NCBI GenBank assembly: GCA_963575645.1
Contig: OY754473.1
Location: 7,378,001-7,442,000, forward strand
Origin: Xanthostigma xanthostigma
Taxonomy: Eukaryota; Arthropoda; Insecta; Raphidioptera; Raphidiidae
DNA length: 64,000 bases
Direction: 5' to 3'
Shown: positions 11,896-24,400 of the stretch, piece after piece
Position numbering within the stretch: the first letter of the stretch is position 1
Layout: every line of letters begins with the position of its first letter
Notes under the pieces: generated by a model
Databases searched by the model: none
Told to the model about the DNA's origin: nothing
Seen by the model: only the letters and a program-made list of their open reading frames with translations
Position numbers and translations under genes: made by a program

Positions 11896-12078
11896 TTTGA
11901 CGTGATAACGTCTTATAAATTGATGAAACACCGGGTGCATGCACGAAAAAGTGTCACGTTCCGCCTGACAGCTACTAAAATTTAGGTTATGTATTATTAA
12001 ATATAATGTTCGAGCGGAATACGTTATCACGTAAAACTCTCGTCCGTAAACCGACTTTACAAACAACCAATTTTTTAT
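11896..12078 (-). mobile_element. ACGTGATAACGT-TIR element, copy B (short)
   Basis: GACGTGATAACGTCTTATAA at the left and AAAGTCGGTTTACGG (as its complement, CCGTAAACCGACTTT) at the right match copies A and C. It lacks most of the internal part. Confidence 0.65.
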
Positions 12079-12747
12079 TAAAAAAGGTAGTCCGGCTTTT
12101 AGAGTTAGGTAAATGTTCGACTAAATATAATGCCAAATACGGCATTTCTATTTTTGGGTCAGGCACCCCTTAGTCCAACCAAAGTTTTCGCAATTCTCTC
12201 GAAAATAAAACTTTCAGTCAAAAAGTCCAAAAGTCGAACGTTGAATTTACTAATCGAGTAATTAACTATTTTACCACAGTTTTAACAAACGAAGAATATT
12301 AGAAAACACAATTGCATCGCAGTTGCGTTCAGATTGCAATGATAAATATTTTCAATCGTTTTTTTAGCATTCTATGACTTCGGCCGAAGGTGCGGAAAAA
12401 AACGAAGTAAGACTCCGCCCAAAAAACTGACCTTGGTTGAACTCAATCCTGAGCTGAATTTGTTTAATTTTGTGTAGCAACTTCGCGATATATCAAATTC
12501 AGTCTATAAAATAAAATGTGCATATAATCAAATTAGTAATGTATATACAGGCTGTTTGAAAATTTGAGCAACTAACCTTTACAAGCGCTTCCGTTGACAA
12601 ATTTTCTTTGATATTATCTATTTTTTTAAAGAAACTTTGATCGATTTAAGAAATTGATAATTATACAGAATACAACAATTTGGGAACTTCTGGTGTGTCC
12701 ACTCCGACGCACGACTGGAGTTTACTCCTTAGATACGCTGTGCAATG

Positions 12748-12866
12748 TATTCCAACTCTTTCTTTCGCACGTTAAATCCTACAGACATATATGTTTGTCT
12801 CTTTTGTATTCCATCTCATTCTTTCGCAAGTTAAATCCTATACAGATATATATGTTTGTCTCCTTT
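12748..12866. repeat. 59/60-bp tandem duplication
   Basis: Two diverged units, 12748-12806 and 12807-12866, each starting TATTCCA and ending TTTGTCTC(T/C)TTTG. Confidence 0.8.
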
Positions 12867-14226
12867 GAAGCGGACGAGCGTATAACGCCACACTTGAAGC
12901 GGTGGAGCGTAACGCCTCACCAATTGATTTTACTACTCATATAACATTTCCGCACCGGGCCTTGCAACTCAAAATCGTTTCTTAAGGAGTAAACTCGAAA
13001 AAATTCGGTAAACCATTTCTAATTCTACATATGAATTAAACTTAATATCTATTAAGTTTAACTGCCAACCTAAAAATTGTTATAGCCGCTTTTACGGTGC
13101 GAGTTCTACTCGCACTTGTCCCGTTTTTTTTTACAAAATTTATCATATCAATTTTCTAACACTTTGTATTATATTATTATCGAATATTTCAATCGACGAA
13201 CTGACCATGGCAGTGTTATTGCACCAGAGCGTCGGTCAACCTAAAACTAGTTTACTTTGTCAAATGCATATTTTTGTTTCGATTTTTGTTTAATTTTTGT
13301 ATAAAAACTAGCTACCAACAGTCGGCTGTTATATAATTAATAACTTCGGAGTGGACCACCTGTGCACGACGAGGTAATAATATATTCGTAGTTTCTAAAT
13401 GCATTTCGATTTGCTGTGCAGGTGTCTTTTGTCCCCGGAATTTCGACTAAAACTTTTAAACATATGCAAAACCAGATAGACCTGAAACCCGTCTCGGTAT
13501 CTTTAGTCGTTTAGAAGTTACAGCGTTTTTAAGTTTTTCTCTAATATTATAAATAAACGCTCATATCTCCGAAACTAAAAGTGATACGGGGTTGCGGATG
13601 CTCGGAATCGATTCAGCTTGAAATTTTCTATAAGTTCGGTTAGTATAGAACGGTCCAAAAGTCGCTTAGTGTCTTAAAAAGTTGCAGATTTGCAAAACGC
13701 ATATGAAAACATGAAAGTTTTGCGATATTTGGCAAAATATATAATTTTTTCAGATATGCTTAATAGTAACGTGTCTTATAGAAAAAGTACGCTGAATCGA
13801 ATGGGACCAAGCGCACATTCGTATCTCTGTTAGTTTAGACGCTATGACGGTTTAAAGTGTAAAAAAATATAAACAGTTTTAATAGGCTAGGTATAATATC
13901 TCCGAAACCAAAAGAGATACTAGTTTGCGGGTGTTCGGAATCGATTCAGAATGACTTTTTCTATAAGTATGCATGATATCAAACGAATTTATTTTTCGAA
14001 AAATTTTCCAATTTTTTCCGATTTTTAAAAAACCCAAAAATCACTGTCATATTGTTCGCATACGACTTACAACTGATGATATTACAAGAAATAGGTCATT
14101 GTCAAATGTAAGATTTTGTTGACAATGCTTCCAGCAATCCATCATCAATGTTCTAAAACGTCGAATAGTCATTTCTCGACAATAGCACACAAAAATATTC
14201 ACAACGTGTTTTTATGTCTGTTTCAG
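12867..14226. repeat. Non-coding stretch with a diverged ~333-bp duplication
   Basis: TCTCCGAAACTAAAAGTGAT...GGAATCGATTCAGCTTGA at 13567 recurs as TCTCCGAAACCAAAAGAGAT...GGAATCGATTCAGAATGA at 13900, in the same orientation. The rest shows no gene. Confidence 0.5.
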
Positions 14227-17200
14227 CTGAGGTGGAAGGTTATGGGCCGTACAAGCCCGTGCCACCGCCGAAACCGCTGTCTACGTCGACGCCGACGAGC
14301 GCCGCAAGCGTCGGACCGAGCTTCACGCCGCCCCCGTACCGCTTGCCGCCCTATCCGCTCTACAGCGAACCGATCATACCTGGCGCCGCGGCGGCGGCAA
14401 GCGACGCCATGCAGTCCGCGATCCAAACGACTTGCGCGACGCCCGGACTGCAATCAACGAACAACGCACTGCACACGCATTCCAATAAGTTTCCGGTAAG
14501 TTCACTTAGAAAGTCGTGTTTAGTATACCTATTCCAAAAAATTCCAGCCAATTGGGCGACGGGATCATTCCAACTTCAAAAAATGTTGGCATTTGATACC
14601 TGTCGTATAATAAAGAAAATAAAATTTCTGATATCGCGTGAGGTGACGCGGGTTATGTTCAATATGATATTTGCTATTCGTTGCCATGGTTACCTACATA
14701 ATATGTTCCACGTCATATAAAAAATAATCAAAGCATGCCTAACTCTAGTTTATCTCTGACAGATCCATAAAACAAAAGAGCGGCTGATTTTTTTTTTATT
14801 TTCAAAATATTTACGAAACTATAAAGTTTGTTGGGGTGATTTCAAGTCAAAAATGTCTAATGAACATATACCCGGAACAGTATCCTAACTGAGCTAGAAG
14901 CACTTGAAATTTTAAATAAGTAAGCCCACTAATGCAGGTATTAGGTTCGGCTGTTGGTTTTGTTATTATTAAAAAGACCAGGTGGCTGTGAATCACCATT
15001 AGTATTTATCCGTGATTTTTAAATTAGTAGGGAATTCCTACTACTACTTATCTAAAATTTCAAATGCTTCTAGCTCAGTTATAGGATAGCGTTTCGGGTA
15101 TATATTATGTTCATTAGACATTTTTGACTTGAAATCACCCCAGCAACACGGTCCCACAATCATGCCGTGGGACACCCTGTATATTGATTTATCATACCAG
15201 ATTTTTTAACAATTCCTTCTGCAGTTAATCGTGTTCACCAAGAGATTACAGTTGCAGAAGATAAAATTAGTTATTTTGCGACAAACAAATAAATAATTTT
15301 AAACCGCGATCCTGCTCGAAGGACCATGACCAAAAAAATCCAAGTAATTTATTTAGCGATTTCTTTTTAACTGGCTGTTATTCTGTATTTAGGCATTAAA
15401 GTAATTACATCAAAAATTAATTATAATGTTATGCAACCTTCGAGTGTGAATTAATTAATGTTTTAATATTTAAGTAATTATTAGAAATAAAAAACTTGTA
15501 TCGTTGTAAAAATCATTATTATTGAATTTGCGTTGAAGAATTCGAAACGAAAAGTGTGATAGAATGAAGCAAGTAAATTATTTAATATGCAAATATTGAT
15601 CAGTATTTTTTATTTGATTTTTTTTATTTATTCAATGCTTGCAAACAGGTTTATATTGTCGTTTTATACCATATCGAATGTTACTGAAAATTGTATCCAG
15701 AGCAATCCAATCGATAGATTGTGAATTATAGACGCTCGACAGTCGAGATTATCCGTGCCAATATATCAATACAAATTATAAAACTGGAGTGAGGTTATGT
15801 GACTGCTCCTGCCTGTATAAAAACTGTAGTTATACCTAGTCAGAGTGCCCGTCGGCAAAAATTTTACTGACACATACTCTCCCCAAACTTTGTATATGGC
15901 TTCATTAGGCCTAGTCTGACACCTATTTCCTCTATGGCTTTTCTTGATTTTGGGGCGTTTTCTCTCTAAATTTTCCGAAAGATGTCGTTTTGACGACATG
16001 TAAAAATTATAGATATTGTTTGTTTTTTTAATTGGATAGCTTGGAAACTTCAACCAAAACGCTAAAATAATGTTCTCTGACAAATAACATGAACCGTTTA
16101 AAATGTCTGACACCTCGAATATGTTCGACATATTCGAGGTGTCAGACATTTTAAATGGTTCAGCGTTTTGCTGTGCTTACGTTTCGTCTCACCAGATGTC
16201 AGATGCGTACATAAAAATTGAAAAAAGTATCGTGATGGCGTCGGACACCCGGTATACGGAAGAGTGCAATGAAACCTGCTGCGACAGCAAAATTATTTTA
16301 GTTCGTTAATCTTTTTGAGTGATATATGATTTCCTTAATATTGGCCAGGCTAATTAAGAGAGACTTTTTTGCTCGAAATCGAATCATGGGAAAACATTTC
16401 GTGTCTACGCGTCAATTTCAATAGATATTATTTTGACATAAATGAATATATATCGATAACTAATATTAATAATTTATAATTAATAATTTAAATCGATATT
16501 TCTGTGATCGCACTCACACATTTCGTAGTGGTTCTGGGTACTAGGTTGATTATTAATACTAAGTCTAAAGCTTTAGTACCCGCAATGTTTAAGTAAAGAC
16601 TGATAATTGCAAGGTTATAATATTAGCTAAAAAACTCAAGTTATTTTTAAAAAAACCGGCCAAGTGCGTGTCGGACTCGCGCGCCAAGGGTTCCGTACAG
16701 ACTTGTAGTTCGTCCATCACGGGAATCGAGTCTCGAAGATTTTTCCCGCTTAGCCGTTGGAAATGCATACATCGACAAACGTCGCGGCCAGCTTGCCAAC
16801 TAAGCGTGTAATTGCGGCGAGTTCAGATGGACTACTGAACTGTATTGTACCTCGTGACTATATAGCTGATAGTCTAGTTGTCGTACCGTGTTGTATGCGA
16901 GAGTTCTCATAAACGCACCAGTAGCGGACGCTTGTTTTGTATTAAGAACTGTTATACTGTGTGCGTGCGTAGCATGTTGTTGCAGTTTAAAAACTACAAA
17001 ACTGTTTTCGAATTTTTCCCTTTACTTGTGCTATAAGACATTGCTTCTTGCCAAATTTCATGATTCTAGGTCAACGGGGAGTACCCTATAAGTTTTTATT
17101 CCCAAGAGTCTTGATAGACAGACAGACGGACAACAAAGCTATCCTATGGTACCTTTTGAGCTGTAAAAGTAACGAGAAATTGTGTACCCGTATGTATTCG

Positions 17201-20200
17201 TTACTTAAAGAACCAGTACCCGTTACTTTCGTATCGTTACGTTACTCGTTACTTTTCATACGACATACAATCGTGTACTAACAGCATCAAGCATGTATCA
17301 TCGCATTGAGGTGCGTCGCATACGTGATACGGTATGACTTCGTTCGTATAACGTACAACCGCATCAAACGAGTCGAACTGACATGGATACGACAAATGCG
17401 AGTAACGAAATGAATTTGTAAGTAACGATTCGTTACTGCGAGTCAGACGATGTACCCGTTACTTAGTAACGAATACATACGGTTCGTTACAGCTCTACTT
17501 TTTTTTCCTTTTGAAGTGCGGAACCGTAAAAATGGAAAAGAAAAAACTAATTTGTCGATTAGTGTGTATAGTAACCGCTTGGCGTCACTGTACGCAACCG
17601 TACACCTTCTAATTTGTTCCAATTTTTTTCCGCGCATAAAATTACGCATAATATAGGCTTGCCTGTCTGTTCATTGTATTTGGAATAGGCGCAATTACGA
17701 CACGTCTTTATTTCTTTAAAAAAATAGACAATAGGACTTCACACAATTTAATCTCATTGTAAAAGTTCTCACCGCAATAAAACACCGAGTTTTTAGTAAA
17801 TTGCCGGCCGTATCTATTTTTACATCTTAATATGACATTTGTTTTTTTTTAGATTAGTGGATTGTATGTATACAAGATGTTTCCTAAAAAACACTTCAAT
17901 ATGCCAAAAATAATTTAAAAAAAAGATCTATTCGGAACCCAAAGGAATGGTGAGACATCTGGTGAGAAATGCGCTGAACTGTCCTAAGGGGGGTTTTTGA
18001 CAGGTTAACTATGGAGGCATAAGGTAAACATTGATTTAGAAAAGCATGGCCGCCAGTAAACAGCTGATTTATTTTAGGTTATTTAAGTGTATAGTCGATG
18101 TCCGGTATCAAGAGCTTCGCCACTGAGGGTTTGAGTAGCTCGATAATTCGGAACCCAAAGAAATGATGAAGGCTAGGTTAGCGTCCATCATGCTTTTCTA
18201 TATCAATGTTTACCTGTCGAAAACCCTCCTTAGGACAGTTCGGCGCATTTCTCACCAGAGGTCTCACCATTCCTTTAGGTTCCGAACGGCAATAAACGGT
18301 TTTATTAACTTTAGGTTCTTTGCCTATATTTCTTTTTTTTTTGTAATTGTAATCAAACACATTAGTGGTTGAAATAATTATTGAAATGTATTAATAATTA
18401 ATTATAGTGTTATTAATTGATGTTAATTGTTCTGAAAGCAAATACAGTCAAACCTGAGTGAGTGAGAACTGGGTAAGTGAGAAAACTCTCTAAGTGAGAG
18501 TAATTGCCGCAAGTACCGTCTTTGTAACCTCCTAAAACCTCTATAAGTGAGAAACAGAAACTTCTATATAAGAGAAAGGCGTTTTTCACTCACGGACCTC
18601 TATAACTGAGACTACTACTTGCCTGTACCTCTATAAGCTATAGTCGAACGTATATTAATAGTTTCACGAAATTAGCTGCACTAATATTGTTTTTTGTATA
18701 GTTTTTATAGACCTCTCTAAGTGAGAAAGGCCACTCCTGTACCTCTATAAGCTAGAAACTCGGGTTAGTGAAAAACCTACATTAAGCGAAAAGAGATCGC
18801 GTTCCCTTGAACTCTTGCTTATCCAGGTTCGACTGTACTCGCTAAGGGACATTGGGCCAGCGTGTAGCCAGCTCGCTTCATTGGAGTACGGGGGAGACAA
18901 ACATTCGCCAATGACTATTGTGCCAGACCCGGCATGTGTGTGGCCCATAGTTTTACTCGTGCTGTTTTCGTTTCAGATCGAACGCGAAGTGATTTTGTCG
19001 AACGGCGACAAAAACTCCAAAATACCAATCCTCCACGAGTACAAGAAACGGCCGAAGGCTGCGATCGCGCCCGACGTGCCTCCCAAACAGTTGGCCGCGT
19101 GGACGCAGCACGCCGCTGCAATCGACGTTCAAGTGAGTATATAACCGCGTGATTCGAACCCACTACCTTCTGAATGTCTGTCTATCTTTCTTACTGCGCG
19201 TAAATCTATACTAATATATAAAGCTGAAGAGTTTGTTTGGTTGAACGCGCTAATCTCAGGAACTACTGGTTCGAATTGAAATTTGTTTTTGTTGGATAAC
19301 CTATTTATCGAGGAAGGCTATAGGCTATATAATATCACGCTACGACCAATTGGAGCGGAACATCAATGAAAAATGTTACAAAATATAACTCAAAATTTGT
19401 CCGTCCGACAAAAACTTTTGAACGGTAACTCCGATCATCATGAAATTTGGACACAACATTCATCTCGGTAAACTAAGATGAATGTGTGTACTCATATCTC
19501 TCCCTTCCCCATTCGTTCTTTTGCACCCGGGTGAAACCGGGTATGTGCAGTTAAACAAATTCGATTGAAATTTTAGCAGACAATGAAAATCGAAAACAGG
19601 AAGCTTTCAAATCGTGCTTCGGCTGTTTGCGAAGTTTATTTTCTCACCGGCGCACAGTTTTCTGCGTACTGTCAACGAGACGGGCAATAACTGTCGACTG
19701 TCGATTGTCACACAAGTGATGCGATGTTGTTTCCAACATGTTAATATGCAGATTGCATCTGCAGTGTATATATCTGTGATTCGCAAATAGTCTGTCGAAA
19801 TTTTTTGCCCGACTATACGGCGTAGCCAAAAGGAAGGGTTGTGCTTTTAGCAGTGTGTTATCTAAATATATATAATAGGAAACCGTGACTGACTGACTGA
19901 CTGACAGCTCAAACCCGGATTGGGCTGGAATTTGGCACGCAGATAGTTATTATGACGTAGGCATCCGTTGAGAACGGATTTTTGAAAATTCAACCCCTAA
20001 AAGGGTGTAACGGGGTTCAAAACTTGCATGGAGAAATCATATATACCTAAGATATAGAAAAATGCGCAGGATTACACCTGTCAACAAATAAATAACAACT
20101 TTTTCAAAAACAACCTCTCAGAGGGTGAAAAAAGATAAATAGTCTAAAAATCAACATGGGTGTCTTTTTCAAGGTTTGTCAGGACGTTGATTACGTGAAT

Positions 20201-21356
20201 GTCATCGATTTTTAAATTTATTAGGGGGTACGTTGAGAAAGGAGTAACCCAATCATGTGGTTTAGATATCATATATATTAATACGTTAAGGTTAAGATGT
20301 TTGCCTCCATTTTTAGAAAAAAACCACACAATTTCTCCACATAAATTATATATCATTTTACAGATAATTGCTTGCTCTACTGACATCGACAACTAAAAAA
20401 TTTATTATTGCTTTTGTTTTTGTAAATTAATTAAAATACAGCAACGCTGAACAACGTCTGCCATCTGACGGCTTTAATTTTGAAACAACGTCAACACTTC
20501 GATCTGTCATCTGACCTTCATATTGTAATACAACAGACACAATACTGCATACTGCCATCTGACGGCTTTAATTTTGAAACAGCGAGCAACGCTGAACAAC
20601 GTCACAGCAATGCTGCATGATGCCATCTGACGGCTTAGTTCAACGCTTTTGCTACTTGCGCCTCTATATGACAATTTTAGTAAAATATTTCTTCGATCTG
20701 TCGTCTGAGCTTCATATTGTAATACAACAAAAAGAAGAACGTTATAAGCAGTGTGCAAAATTAGAACCGAATTGAATACCTGCAATCATATTTAAAAATA
20801 ATTTTGTAAAGTGATAATTATTATACTTATTTAGTGCGAATAATTCGCACAGGTCACACTAGTAAATATGAAATGAATTAAGTGCTGTAAACTTTTTTTA
20901 TTAACATTTCTTTGAACTCTCGGCCTCAATTTTGATTGCATTATAATATTATTATGTAATTGTAATTGTTTTAATGAGGTGTAAATTTCCGTAGGTGTAC
21001 CTATTGTAATTATGTAATTGTTATTTATTTAATTGTAAATATGCCTTTTACATTATGTTGTACATACAATTGGCTAATCGAAAACAAGTGGGCGCGTGGC
21101 TCAGTCATTGAATTAGTATTATAAAAAAAAAACAAATAAAATTATAAAAATATATTTGCGTGCTGGCCTTTGGATCGCACTGTCGTGGGTTCGAATCCCA
21201 CCTCTGCTCATGGATATTTTGTGTTTGTCGTTTAGACCTAGCTTTGAAATTTAATTATACTGGCCAGATACTAAGAGGTAGTGCCACCCCCCCAAGTGAT
21301 ATTCTCTTGTATATGTGCATATGCTCTATATATGTGGATATATACAATTGGATATA

Positions 21357-21414
<58 letters not shown>

Positions 21415-24400
21415 TATATTTCTTGCTAGCTGTGCCCGCTACTTCGTTTGCGTGGACTTTTGGATTTGTATAATTTTTTAGCCATTAGTAATCTATAATT
21501 AAACGCATAATAGTATGCAGTCGAACCTGAGTCAGAACTGGGTAAGCGAGAAAACTCTCGAAGTGAGAGTATAATTGCCAGGTACCGTCTTTGTAACCCC
21601 CTAAAACCTCCATAAGTGAGAAACAGAAACCTCTATATTAAGAGAAACACGTTTTTCACTCATGGACCTCTGTAACTGAGACTACTACTCGCCTGTACCT
21701 CTTAGTCGAATGCATTAATAGCTCTGCGAAATTTAAGAATGTGTCATAAATAGCTTAACATTGTTTTTGTATAGTTTTTATAGACCTCTATAAGTGAGAA
21801 AGGCCACTCCTGTACCTCTATATAATATAGAAACTCAGGTTAGTGAAAAACCTCCATTAAGCGAAAAAAAGTTCGCGGTCCCAGGTTCGACTGTATTTGT
21901 AACTAGCTGTGGCCGTGACACAATCATTTGATATTTTATGATGAAGTTAACGGGATACAAGGCAAAATTTTAAAACAAAATTTATTTAATAGCACTTCAT
22001 TTAATAGTCAACGTTTCGGCAAACAATTATTGCCTTCTTCAGGACCTATAACAAACAAACAAAACTCTACACATCTAAACATAAACTAAACATTTAAAAT
22101 TAAAAAAAAAAATTTATAAAATTTTGTACATCAAATAATTATTATTTGATATTTTGCTCCTTATAGAAATAATCCCGCCGGCGCCCATGGATAATTATGT
22201 AATCCAACAGCTTCGACTGTGCAAGTGATCGACTTCGAATGTCTTTAATTATAAAAGGATTTCTTTCGCAATAATTTAACGCAAATGTTTTTTTTAACCG
22301 TGTTCGCAGTTAATGAGTGCAGTGTTTTTTTTTACGTAATAAGAATTCTTTAATTAGCAAACCAAATCAGACAGGGATTTGATAATCCGCATCTTCCGGT
22401 TCAGTGATCCTCAAACATTTGCACGCGAGATTTCGTTTATTTGTTTTTACGTGTCTTGTCTTAAAGTGATGTTTTCGTGTATAATTGATTGCTTCCTGGT
22501 GTGATATAAAAGGTGTAGCTATCTCGCTCTTAAAATATTTATTTCTTATTTCGCTTTTCACATCATTCAGTCACGCATTAACAGTAAAGTTTAAGATCCA
22601 GGGTCGTATTTAGCAGTCTTGGCGCACTTGTGAAGGAAAAACTCTGTGCCCCTCCTCGAAGAAAAAATGTTTGACCAATATTTAGAATGGATCTTCAGGA
22701 TGGACAATAGGCAATATATTATCGCGTTAAAATAAAAGCGCTCTTCGAGGAGACCAATCTATACTAATATTATAAAGAACTAAAGCTATACATTATCGCG
22801 TTAAAATATAAAAGCGCTTTTTGTCGAGACCAATTTAGCAACGCAAGTCGACGAAAATGCGGTGGCAGTCTACAAATTCGGGCGAAGCCGGGCCGCTAGT
22901 ATGCCTGCCTGTTTGTCTCCGAAACGACTGAACCAATTTTGATCGAACGTAACTGCAATTATACTTCCGTTTGTGCGCGGCTATCGCAAAACCGAATTAT
23001 ATCTACTGAAGAGACATCAATGCAAGTAGAAGACACGAACCTATGCTGTAATATTTAAAAAATAGTGTTTTTAATTCGTAATTTTTAACTGTTTGAATGT
23101 TAATTCTGGTAACGAAACGAGTAAACTGACATTTATAAAATTGAAATAGGTAAATTTCAAGGAACATTACGTAGCATTTTTTGGTTGGTATTGTGCCCAT
23201 AAATGATACAGCTTGCATGCAAATGGTTTTAACTTAGATCGGTCAGGTCTAGAAAACCAAAGACTATTGTTTTATGTTTTGTTAAGATCTAAAAATGTTC
23301 AAATATATACTACACAAAAAATACTTTGAATTAATATGTCTAAATTACAAGGAAGTAAAATTTGTTTGTTTATCCATGCTAATCTCAGTAACTACTAAAC
23401 CGATTTAATTTTTTTTACTGTTTAACAGTCTACTTCTTTCAGAATGACTTGTAGGTATATTTTATGCCCGAAATTTGTAGATTGCCACAGTTTTATCGTC
23501 GACTTGCGTTGCAAAATCGGTCTCCACGAAAAGCGCTTTTATTTTAACGCGATAATATACAGCTTATGTCCATCCTGAAGGTCCATTCCAAATATTGGTG
23601 AAAAAAATTTGAAATCGGATGAGTAGTTTCGGAGATTACCTCCTACATCCAAACTTACAAACTTTACCTCTTTAGAATATTAGTATATAGATCGGAAAAC
23701 GGTTTCTAATCCAAATTACATTATATGTTATTTAATTCACGTCGAATAGGTTAGTTTTTCTCTCCCTGTATTTGCATAGAGTGTAAACTCCATTTAACGT
23801 TACTCGATATAACGACAAACTCCTTAAAACGTCGAAATCACAACTCTAGTTGGTTTAACCTCGTTGCTCATACAATGATACGCACTTCAAAATAACGACA
23901 CACCCACTCTAAATAACGACAACAATACGTCATCATTAAGCAATAAACAGGTACTTGTTTCTTATTTTGTTGCTTTGTTGTCGGCATCATGCGTACCGGA
24001 GATTCTAAGAAATTCGTTTTTTTTTTGTTAGTTGGGATCATCCTTCATATGTTTAGCTCAGCTGCTTTGTGATAGTATGAATGTTTGTAAATACATATTA
24101 TAGTAAAAAAAATATTAATGGATTATTTCTTCTCTCCGTTTAACGGCAACTCTCAATAACGCTACAAAGTGCACTGCAGTCCCTTGAGTGTCGCTATTAG
24201 AATTTACACTGAATATGGGCGCCGAAGTTGGGGGCCGGCCTTATGTGTTAAGTCACAGCTTTTAACTGCAATGCAACAATCACAATCTATAAGATCTGAA
24301 GAGTTTAAGTTTAGTTACATAGGTACTCTGCAACGTTTACAATATATTATTGTATTTGACTTTAATGTGCATTATGAATTCACAATGAATAACGTGAAAT

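Noticed and set aside
15766..16309. Two open frames on opposite strands beginning with the same MSDTSNM...FEVSDILNGS wording
   Set aside because: Both read the two arms of the hairpin at 16091-16161, which makes the same peptide from either strand.
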